Assembly (NCBI RefSeq): GCF_900115145.1
Contig: NZ_FOVL01000012.1
Location: 62,001-126,000, forward strand
Direction: 5' to 3'
Length of the DNA: 64,000 nucleotides
Source: Salegentibacter flavus
GTDB taxonomy: Bacteria; Bacteroidota; Bacteroidia; Flavobacteriales; Flavobacteriaceae
A program made the translations under genes and the position numbers. A model generated the notes under the pieces. That model was not told the origin of the DNA. It worked only from the letters and a program-made list of their open reading frames with translations, and searched no databases. Of the stretch, positions 57,862 through 64,000 are shown piece after piece. Each line of letters begins with the position of its first letter. The stretch's first letter is position 1.

Positions 57862-58270
57862 GATTGTGGTTTTAAGCGGTTATAAAAAGTACTCTACTTT
57901 CCTTAAGAGCCTTATACAAAAAATATTGGTTTCAGAAAGTAACTAAAGATACCTTACCTCCCCCCCTGAAAATATGACGACGGTCATATTTCAAATAGTT
58001 AGAATGGAATGCAAACACGCTGTAAACCCTTGCTATTAGCGAAAACGTTGTAGTTAGACGAAGCTCAAAAAAACCTGTTGAAGGGGAAATCTCAGACCAT
58101 AATTTTAACATTAAAATGTGAAATTATGAGATGGGGTTTCAGGGATGAATTTTTTCCATTCTAAAAGAAAAAAATGATGCCGGAACTGATTATCATCAAT
58201 TTTTAACTTTTCTCTAGTACATACCTTTACCTAAGAATATTTCTCCTGTCCCTAACCTGAATTTCATGTT
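57862..58270. other. Divergent control region between the usp operon and the porin
   Basis: 409 bp. It holds the palindrome at 57971-57990. Near-matches to the -7 box occur on both strands (reverse TACTTTTT; forward TACCTTTA at about 58225), but none is convincing. Confidence 0.45.
57971..57990. promoter_or_regulatory. 20-bp palindromic operator candidate
   Basis: AATATGAC - GACG - GTCATATT, perfect 8-bp arms. The TGAC/GTCA core resembles sites of TetR- or CRP/FNR-type regulators. It lies 110 bp upstream of the usp ATG and 281 bp before the porin. No regulator gene is adjacent. It has no T-run, so it is not a terminator. Confidence 0.6.
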
Positions 58271-59413
58271 ATGAAAACCTGTTCCAAGTACAGTACTTCA
58301 ATAATTACTATAATTTTTGCCATGCTTCTAAGTAATTATGCATTTGCGCAAAATGATAGCCTGATTGATGATTACTCTTCCTACAAAAGAAAGTTCAAAT
58401 TAAATGCGCTTGTTGTAGGTAGGTATACAGCTTCCCTGAACAGTGATACAAATTATCTGGGGCAGCACTATACAGAAGAGGATGAAGGTCTCGTGAACAA
58501 CTCCTTTGAAATGAAATACGTACGTTTATCAACAACTTTCTTGATTAATGACAGGATTTCGACTTCCATTCTGGTAAATTTAGCAGAATTTAAAAACGAG
58601 CAAGTACGTGGGAAAGTATTGGAAAATGCTTTTGTAAGCTACCGGCATAATTCCTATTTTAATGTGATGCTGGGCCAGTTCAGGCCATTTTTTGGGCTGG
58701 AAGATATGCATCCTTTTCAGCTTGAAAGTTCTTATGCCTGGTCCCGGCAGTATTCCCTTTTTAGTAGAAACGGCTGGCAAAGTTTCCAGATAGGAGCTGC
58801 TGCTTTTGGTTCCCTTGAATCAAAAATTTTATCCTATTATCTTACGGTTTATAATGGTAATAATAAAAACATAAATGGTGATAATGACAGTTCTAAAAAT
58901 TTCACATTACGCCTTGAATATATGCCAGTTCCAGTTCTAAAAATTGGATTGAATGCTGGCAAAGGCAATTATAAAGGACAAGAAGCCAATGCTTATGGAA
59001 TAGACGGGCAGTTTCAACAACCACTGGGAAACAGGTTTGATCTTGATGTCAATGCGGAATATAAAAAAGGGACAAATTTTGAGGCATTTCGTAGCTCTGA
59101 AGAACCTCTCCCAAATCTTGACAATTACAGGATAAAAGGCTTTTATTTTCTTTACAGATTGAGGTATCAGCTTCATGCCCCGCGTTTAAGAGCCTTGGAA
59201 TTAAGTTTCAGGCAGGAATACCTGGACAGGAATATTTCTGTTGAAAATGATGAGCTTATGACTTATGTACCAATGCTGAGCCTGGTATTTGCCGGAAACT
59301 ACGATGCTAAATTATCCCTTGTAGGAGTAATCAATGATTATAAACGAAATCTACCTGATACCCCACAATACGATTCCAGTAAAATGTTAATACAATTTCA
59401 GGCGACTTATTAG
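58271..59413 (+). CDS. Outer membrane porin (phosphate-selective porin O/P-like)
   Basis: 380 residues. A signal peptide ends at YAFAQ. The rest is an alternating beta-barrel pattern with MLGQFRPFFGLEDMHPFQLESSY, a segment typical of OprO/OprP-like porins, and a C-terminal strand ending in aromatic residues (IQFQATY). Solute unknown; its divergent position from an anion transporter operon fits anion or dicarboxylate entry. Confidence 0.65.
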   Translation: MKTCSKYSTSIITIIFAMLLSNYAFAQNDSLIDDYSSYKRKFKLNALVVGRYTASLNSDTNYLGQHYTEEDEGLVNNSFEMKYVRLSTTFLINDRISTSILVNLAEFKNEQVRGKVLENAFVSYRHNSYFNVMLGQFRPFFGLEDMHPFQLESSYAWSRQYSLFSRNGWQSFQIGAAAFGSLESKILSYYLTVYNGNNKNINGDNDSSKNFTLRLEYMPVPVLKIGLNAGKGNYKGQEANAYGIDGQFQQPLGNRFDLDVNAEYKKGTNFEAFRSSEEPLPNLDNYRIKGFYFLYRLRYQLHAPRLRALELSFRQEYLDRNISVENDELMTYVPMLSLVFAGNYDAKLSLVGVINDYKRNLPDTPQYDSSKMLIQFQATY

Positions 59414-59417
59414 CCAG

Positions 59418-59596
59418 TTCAATAGAGCCTTAACAAAGAATGATGCAAAGTTTGGAACTATTCTTAACGCATTTCAGAGCTTTATACAGACTTTTATACT
59501 ACTACAGAGTTCACAGATCAATTCAAGCGTTTAAATGCGATTTTAAAAGAGTTTGAGGTTAAAGATCACAGGGAGCAACCATTTCTTAAAAATTAA
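59418..59596 (+). pseudogene. Remnant of a protein-coding gene
   Basis: Directly after the porin stop the forward strand reads FNRALTKNDAKFGTILNAFQ. After a frameshift near 59490 it continues as FYTTTEFTDQFKRLNAILKE to FLKN and a TAA at 59596. The two pieces join into one helical C-terminal segment. No start and no known family; a decayed gene end is the best reading. Confidence 0.4.
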
Positions 59597-59752
59597 AATG
59601 ATTAATTTAAATTGAAAGCCGTTGTTACATTACAAAATATAAGCAGATTTATATTAGATCGATTGATCTTTTCTGTTTCTAGAAAATCTCCACAAGCAAA
59701 AGACGGTATAATTATTGATTATTTATGTTTTTAACTAAAACCTTATCTAATT
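59597..59752. other. AT-rich spacer before the lipoprotein gene
   Basis: 156 bp, strongly AT-rich; no gene, repeat or clear promoter box recognised. Confidence 0.3.
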
Positions 59753-60115
59753 ATGAAAAATATTTTTTACTTTTTTTCAATTTTATTACTTGTTAGCTGT
59801 GCCAGCACAGATACTTCTGTGAATAATGATTATCGTACTGTGCAAGAACGCGTGGTAGCTGTAAAAACAGAAGGAAATTCAACTATTATTTCTTCCGGAA
59901 GGCTGGACGCCTGGTATAAAATAAACACTTTCTTAAACGAAGGAATGATTTACGAAATGACTATGGAAATTCCGAGAGTGGTGACGGATCCTATAATTAT
60001 TCCTGCCAAGGTACTAAGTTTTACTCCTGATGATTATTTGCAGCGTGACCTCTTTGGAAGGTATATCACCAAATACCATGAATTGAAAACTGCACAAAAG
60101 GACCCGGAAAAGTAG
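59753..60115 (+). CDS. Hypothetical lipoprotein
   Basis: 120 residues. Lipobox LLLVSCAS puts the acylated Cys at position 16. The mature part is polar with a beta-rich core (TIISSGRLDAWYKINTFL ... IIIPAKVLSFTPDDY). No family recognised. It lies directly outside the integrated element, on the chromosome side of the tRNA remnant. Confidence 0.7.
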   Translation: MKNIFYFFSILLLVSCASTDTSVNNDYRTVQERVVAVKTEGNSTIISSGRLDAWYKINTFLNEGMIYEMTMEIPRVVTDPIIIPAKVLSFTPDDYLQRDLFGRYITKYHELKTAQKDPEK

Positions 60116-60350
60116 ATTTCAGAATAAAGACGGCGGAAAATTAAATTCCTTAAAAATCTCGAATCTATCTATTATTCCGTCTCTCTTTCCGCCCCCTGAA
60201 ATAAAAAAAACCTACAAACGTTTTGTTTATAGGGCTTCACAAGCGTTAAAAGTGGTCCCATCCCGATTACCTCGGGACAAGCCCTGGGCTCGACGCAGTA
60301 AGGGATTATTTTATAAGGAAAAATAGATTTAAACTCAAAAAAGGGCATAA
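60116..60350. other. Gene-free spacer before the integration site
   Basis: Holds GGCGGAAA ... TTTCCGCC arms around 60133-60195 and TCCCGAT-TACC-TCGGGA near 60260, hairpins of REP type. No coding frame supported. Confidence 0.4.
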
Positions 60351-60377
60351 AAAAACCCCGCAAAATGCGAGGTTTTT
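60350..60377 (-). terminator. Terminator downstream of the tRNA remnant
   Basis: ACCCCGC - loop - GCGAGGT hairpin; the reverse strand ends in a T-run. It directly follows the tRNA 3' end, as expected for the original tRNA transcript. Confidence 0.8.
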
Positions 60378-60379
60378 CG

Positions 60380-60421
60380 TGGTCCCACCTGGGCTCGAAC
60401 CAGGGACCCCTTGATTATGAG
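60380..60421 (-). pseudogene. 3' part of a CAT-anticodon tRNA; attachment-site candidate
   Basis: Reverse strand: anticodon loop CTCATAA, 3' anticodon stem TCAAG, variable GGGTC, T-arm CCTGG-TTCGAGC-CCAGG, acceptor TGGGACC and discriminator A. The bases that should form the 5' anticodon stem (CACTT) do not pair, and no D-arm or 5' acceptor follows. The tRNA (Met or Ile2 type) therefore ends at the anticodon loop, where an integrative element joins. The complete tRNA should lie at the other end of the element, outside the window. Confidence 0.78.
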
Positions 60422-60450
60422 AAGTGCAAAATCAAACACCAAAAATTTTC

Positions 60451-60510
60451 ATTTAGTTTCATTTATTTGATTATCAATATTTTAGATAATTTAATTTTTA
60501 ATTTAGTTTC
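60451..60510. repeat. Direct repeats near the attachment site
   Basis: ATTTAGTTTC occurs at 60451-60460 and 60501-60510, exactly 50 bp apart. TTGTACC occurs twice just beyond (about 60536-60557). They may be integrase arm-type sites. Confidence 0.4.
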
Positions 60511-60578
60511 TTTAAATTACCTTTAACTGCCAATTTGTTGTACCTATGTTGTACCCATATTCGGCCAAAACCCTTATT

Positions 60579-61784
60579 ATGGCTTCAATCAAAACTATAC
60601 TTCGGAAAAAACAATTGTTGAATGGGAAATTTCCTATTTCATTAAGGGTTACCAAAGACCGAAAAACCAAATTTTTTAGGACCCCATTTGAAGTCCATAT
60701 AAATGAATGGGATTCTAAGGTAGGAAGATTTAATAAGAAACACACTCAGCAACTCAAATCAAACAGATTATTAGGAAAAATTGAGGATCGAGCATTGGAG
60801 GTAATTAGTGATTTGGAAATGGCTCAGGATTTCTATACCCTAAATGACTTTGAGAGGAAATTTAGAGTGCAGTCTAATCCCGAAGCTTCAAATATATTTT
60901 CATTTTGGGAGGAGCTTATTGACGAAATGAAAGAAGCAGGTAGAATGGGTAATGCAGATGTTTATCATCACACTAAAAATTCAGTGCAGAAATTCGCAAA
61001 ACAGAAGTCTTTACATTTTAACGAAGTATCCCCTACCTTTTTAGATAAGTATGAAGTATACCTTCGGAATAAAGGTGGAAGCGGTGGTGGTATTGGAGTT
61101 AAAATGCGAGCTATAAGGGCTATTTTCAATGTGGCTATTAAAAGAGGTGTCATTGATGAAAAACTTTACCCTTTTAAGCACTATAAAATTTCCAAGCTCA
61201 AAGGTAAAGCGATTAAAAAAGCACTTAACATTGAAGAGGTTCATAGCCTACAAAATTTAGATTTGAGTGATAAGCCCCATTTAATTAACAGTAGAAATTA
61301 TTTTATTTTTAGCTTCTATACCAGGGGAATGAATTTTGCCGATATGATGAAACTCAGGTGGGAAAATGTTTCTGGCGACAGAATTCACTATACCCGATCA
61401 AAAACCAAAGGAAATTTTATCATCAAGATAATGCCACCGGTGAAGGATATTTTGGACTTTTACGCTAAGAATAATAAACCATACATTTTTCCTATAATCC
61501 TTAGAGAAAACCTCACCCCCACTCAATTAAATGACAGAAAAAGGAAAACACTAAAAAAATTCAATAAAGACCTAAAAGAGCTGGCGGGTCTTGCAGGAAT
61601 TAATAAACCGGTTACCAGCTATGTCGCCAGGCATAGTTTTGCGAATTGTCTAAAGCAAAAAGGGACCGGCACCGATATTATAAGTGAATCTTTAGGCCAT
61701 CAGGATGTAAAAACCACCAAGGCATATCTCAAAGAACTTGACACGGCCATATTGGATGAAGCCAGTGAGTTATTGTTACCGTGA
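60579..61784 (+). CDS. Tyrosine-type site-specific integrase
   Basis: 401 residues, phage-integrase family of the Bacteroidota type. N-terminal arm-binding part (ASIKTILRKKQLLNGKFPI), SAM-like core-binding domain (about 95-190), and catalytic domain. The active-site residues are Arg in FYTRGMNFADM, ARHSF with its Arg, LGHQDVKTT with its His and the nucleophile Tyr in KAYLKEL. The ATG at 60579 suits the family; the frame is open 11 codons further. The gene begins 158 bp from the tRNA remnant. Its last 189 bp recur at 63291. Confidence 0.92.
   Translation: MASIKTILRKKQLLNGKFPISLRVTKDRKTKFFRTPFEVHINEWDSKVGRFNKKHTQQLKSNRLLGKIEDRALEVISDLEMAQDFYTLNDFERKFRVQSNPEASNIFSFWEELIDEMKEAGRMGNADVYHHTKNSVQKFAKQKSLHFNEVSPTFLDKYEVYLRNKGGSGGGIGVKMRAIRAIFNVAIKRGVIDEKLYPFKHYKISKLKGKAIKKALNIEEVHSLQNLDLSDKPHLINSRNYFIFSFYTRGMNFADMMKLRWENVSGDRIHYTRSKTKGNFIIKIMPPVKDILDFYAKNNKPYIFPIILRENLTPTQLNDRKRKTLKKFNKDLKELAGLAGINKPVTSYVARHSFANCLKQKGTGTDIISESLGHQDVKTTKAYLKELDTAILDEASELLLP
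61591..61779 (+). repeat. Integrase 3'-end direct repeat, copy A
   Basis: 189 bp identical to 63291-63479 at 181 positions, spaced exactly 1700 bp. All eight differences are at third codon positions and silent. Homology stops in the last sense codon of the integrase. Confidence 0.95.
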
Positions 61785-61857
61785 GAGGAAAATTTACCAT
61801 ATAAACAGGAGTATTCCCAAGTGTTATACTTTATATTCAATTTCAAAGAAAAGATTG

Positions 61858-63231
61858 ATGTTAACAGATAAAGAAATAAGAGCTATAGTTGAAGCCGGTG
61901 AAGGTTATAACGCTGAGTTCAAAGAAAAACTTCCAGGAAAAGTCAGGGAGATCTCCCAAGAGATTTGTGCTTTTGCTAATGCCGCAGGAGGCACATTACT
62001 GTTAGGCGTAAACGATAATAATGAGATTAAAGGCATTTCTTTAAATAACATTAAGCGCTCCGCTATCCAGGATTCACTTCAGCTCATCAATCCGCAATTA
62101 CATTGTCCATTTTATAATGTGCATATAGATGGAAAAGAAATTTGGGTTATCGAAGTGAGCTCCGGTCCACAAAAGCCCTACACATTAAGCGGAGCTATTT
62201 ATATACGGCAGGGGCCCAATACTCAAAAAATAACCTCTGTGGAACAAATGAGGGATTTTTTCCAGCAAGCCGATCGCATTTATTTCGATGAAAGCCCCTG
62301 CCCAAAGTTTGAAGTTTCCACGGATTTAGAACCGGAGTACTTTAATGAATTCAGATCTATGGCTCGATTATCACCCGACATAAACCGTGAACAAATTCTA
62401 AGCAATCTTAAACTTCAGCTCGAAGATGATAGTTTCAAAAACGGAGCGGTATTGTTTTTCGCAAAACGACCTGAAACCTTCTTTGAAAAAGCAGTGATAA
62501 GGGCGATTGCTTTTAATACAAAATCAAAGGCTGAGATTATAGACGATAAGGTCTTTACTGGCCCCCTCATGTGGCAATACCGGGATGCAATGTCCTGGTT
62601 ACGCTCTAAGCTGAATATAAGGTATGAAATCGAAGGTTCAGGTCCCAGGAAAGAACATTGGGAGATCCCTGAAATTGTTTTTAAGGAGTCTATTATCAAT
62701 GCTCTGGCGCACCGTGATTATTATGATAAAGGAGCCAGAATTACCATAGAACTTCATCCTGACCGCGTAGAAATTTCAAATCCGGGAGGTTTGGTAAGTG
62801 CTATTTCACCCAAAGATTTCGGCAAAAAAAGTCATAGCAGAAACCCACTGGTTTTCGGACTTTTCGAACGAATTCATATGGTTGAACAAATAGGTTCAGG
62901 CATTAGTAGGATAAAAGAAAGTCTGAAAGAAGCTGGACTCCCTAAACCTGATTTCAACATTGATGGCATTTTTACAATAACTATGAAACGTACTCCAGTA
63001 TCTGAAAAAACTAGGGGAAAAACTAGGGGAAAAACTAGGGGAAAAACAAGAGATCAAATATTGGCTTTAATAGCAGATAACAATGAGATTACTATTCCTG
63101 AAATGGCCGAAGCAATTAACATCACCGAAAAAGGGGTGGAATATCATCTATCGATTTTAAAGAAAAATAACCATATTGAACGGATTGGACCTTCACAGGG
63201 TGGGCGTTGGAAGATAAAACACCAAAATTAA
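61858..63231 (+). CDS. AlbA_2 (Schlafen)-HATPase protein with winged-helix end
   Basis: 457 residues. N-terminal AlbA_2 domain (YNAEFKEKLPGKV ... FANAAGGTLLLGVNDNNEIKG), then a putative HATPase_c_4 domain (VFKESIINALAHRDYYDKGA ... VEISNPGGLV), a fourfold KTRG-type linker (about 382-397), and a C-terminal winged helix (ILALIADNNEITIPEMAEAI). Often annotated as a RecG-like helicase or regulator, though no helicase motifs are present. Probably a nucleic-acid-binding regulator or defence factor. The ATG at 61858 follows the integrase stop; longer starts overlap the integrase. It sits between the two integrase-tail copies. Confidence 0.85.
   Translation: MLTDKEIRAIVEAGEGYNAEFKEKLPGKVREISQEICAFANAAGGTLLLGVNDNNEIKGISLNNIKRSAIQDSLQLINPQLHCPFYNVHIDGKEIWVIEVSSGPQKPYTLSGAIYIRQGPNTQKITSVEQMRDFFQQADRIYFDESPCPKFEVSTDLEPEYFNEFRSMARLSPDINREQILSNLKLQLEDDSFKNGAVLFFAKRPETFFEKAVIRAIAFNTKSKAEIIDDKVFTGPLMWQYRDAMSWLRSKLNIRYEIEGSGPRKEHWEIPEIVFKESIINALAHRDYYDKGARITIELHPDRVEISNPGGLVSAISPKDFGKKSHSRNPLVFGLFERIHMVEQIGSGISRIKESLKEAGLPKPDFNIDGIFTITMKRTPVSEKTRGKTRGKTRGKTRDQILALIADNNEITIPEMAEAINITEKGVEYHLSILKKNNHIERIGPSQGGRWKIKHQN
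63002..63049 (+). repeat. In-frame 12-bp tandem repeat
   Basis: Unit AAAACTAGGGGA, three copies and a fourth altered one, coding KTRG x3 then KTRD in the linker of the AlbA_2 protein. A change in copy number keeps the frame. Confidence 0.9.
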
Positions 63232-63290
63232 ATTTGACAATCAAATAAAGAGAAGGTTAAAATAAAAAACCCATTTGGAGCAGGCTAACA

Positions 63291-63484
63291 TTGCAGGAAT
63301 TAATAAACCGGTAACCAGCTATGTCGCCAGGCATAGTTTTGCAAATTGCCTAAAGCAAAAAGGTACCGGAACCGATATTATAAGTGAATCTTTAGGCCAT
63401 CAGGATGTAAAAACCACCAAGGCATATCTCAAAGAACTTGACACCGCCATATTGGATGAGGCGAGTGAGTTATTGTTACAATAA
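63291..63484 (+). pseudogene. Integrase 3'-end fragment, copy B
   Basis: Codes the last 62 residues of an integrase (AGINKPVTSYVARHSFANC ... SELLLQ), identical in protein to copy A except for the final residue (Gln for Pro). It contains the second Arg, the His and the Tyr of the active site, but no N-terminal or first-Arg part, and has no start codon of its own nearby except a TTG at 63275. It cannot be an active integrase alone. Confidence 0.9.
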
Positions 63485-63496
63485 AGTGTAAGATTA

Positions 63497-64000
63497 TCAT
63501 TTTACTTCGACATCCCATTTAATAGTAAGCAATCTATTCCGTATATTATTTAAAGTCAAAAACAGTTCTTTTTCATCGGGAAATTTCCCATAGACTAAAT
63601 TTTGAAATTCATCCTTGTAAGCTTTTTTTAGCTCTATCAATAGCTTATTTGAATCACTAAATATGAGAGCTTTTGAAGGATGGTATGCTAACCATGCATT
63701 ATCATTCTTATAACTTCTTACATCATCTCTGGCAACTTTTATAAGCATATCCTCAAACTCCTTCGAATTAAAAAAGTCTACAAACTCCTTTTTCAATAAG
63801 AGATTATACAAATCATATAGATGCCTTATTTTTTTCTTTAAATCTTCAACGGGATTACGCTATATGAAAAACGCACAAGGCTCATTATTTTTTCGCAAAT
63901 TGTTCTTGTAGGTTCCAGTACTAAAACTTCAAAAGGCAATAATTCATATTCATTTGCAATATCGACTTGATCATTATCAATCATTATTTCCCCGATAAAT
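63497..64000 (-). pseudogene. AbiEii/AbiGii toxin-family nucleotidyltransferase, frameshifted and cut by window
   Basis: The reverse strand enters from the right edge reading LLPFEVLVLEPTRTICEKIM and SLVRFSYSV, then loses frame near 63855. The next frame continues NPVEDLKKKIRHLYDLYNLL to a stop at 63497. Together they match the C-terminal half of AbiEii-type toxins, which pair with an AbiEi antitoxin encoded upstream. One missing base explains the break, so either a recent mutation or a sequence error is possible. The nucleotidyltransferase core and the antitoxin would be beyond the window. Confidence 0.7.

Noticed and set aside
57971-57990. Transcription terminator
   Set aside because: The palindrome is AT-rich, lacks a T-run on either side and lies between divergent promoters.
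60172-60363. Reverse frame of 63 residues before the tRNA remnant
   Set aside because: It runs through hairpins and the tRNA terminator and has no similarity or start context.

Overview
The window comes from the chromosome of a Bacteroidota bacterium, most likely a marine member of the Flavobacteriaceae (Gramella/Christiangramia, Salegentibacter or Zunongwangia type; the genus cannot be fixed from this sequence alone). The signs are the gene order rnc-fabF-acpP and pyk-IPExxxVDY, an extended 632-residue PurF, an OmpA protein with thrombospondin type 3 calcium repeats, promoters of the TAnnTTTG (-7) type, few Shine-Dalgarno sites, and an abundance of M14 and S9 exported peptidases.

Layout. 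1-3.5 kb: a nucleotide cyclase cut by the window edge, a PAP2 phosphatase, a decayed YciI lipoprotein gene, and a CYTH/SDR gene pair. 3.5-10.4 kb: dinB, then the reverse-strand block acpP-fabF-rnc and IPExxxVDY-pyk, then purN-rnhA. 10.4-14.4 kb: a PfkB sugar kinase, purF, two near-identical tandem small-RNA-like units, and sodA. 14.5-24.5 kb: an AddA-like helicase-nuclease, kbl, ompA, the AddB-like partner, a hydrolase and tRNA-Ala. 24.5-36.7 kb: GNAT, a pair of M14 peptidase genes of which one looks catalytically dead, MATE, an enoyl-CoA hydratase family gene, two tiny membrane proteins, a 2OG oxygenase, queD-like, lpxH, recJ and rsmI. 36.9-46.2 kb: tdk-alr, mscL, asd, a prolyl oligopeptidase, an orphan ABC ATPase, and an operon of a DAO oxidoreductase, a GT51 transglycosylase and a GreA-like protein. 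46.3-52.2 kb: the lipid operon yceD-rpmF-fabH-accB-accC, pdxA, riboflavin synthase, and a small exported protein with a C-terminal sorting signal.

From 52.2 kb the sequence becomes more accessory. It holds a frameshifted DUF2971 gene, a reverse-strand operon of a stress protein, an SLC13-type anion transporter and PEP carboxykinase (plausibly dicarboxylate uptake linked to gluconeogenesis), a porin, and gene remnants. At 60.38 kb an integrative element begins. The 3' part of a CAT-anticodon tRNA, cut at the anticodon loop, is followed by a tyrosine integrase. Next come a Schlafen/AlbA_2-HATPase gene, a second copy of the integrase 3' end differing only at synonymous positions, and a frameshifted AbiEii toxin gene that runs off the window. 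The element continues past the right end.

The strongest leads are the module between the two integrase 3' ends, the tRNA boundary, the twin small RNAs after purF, and the M14 active/inactive pair.
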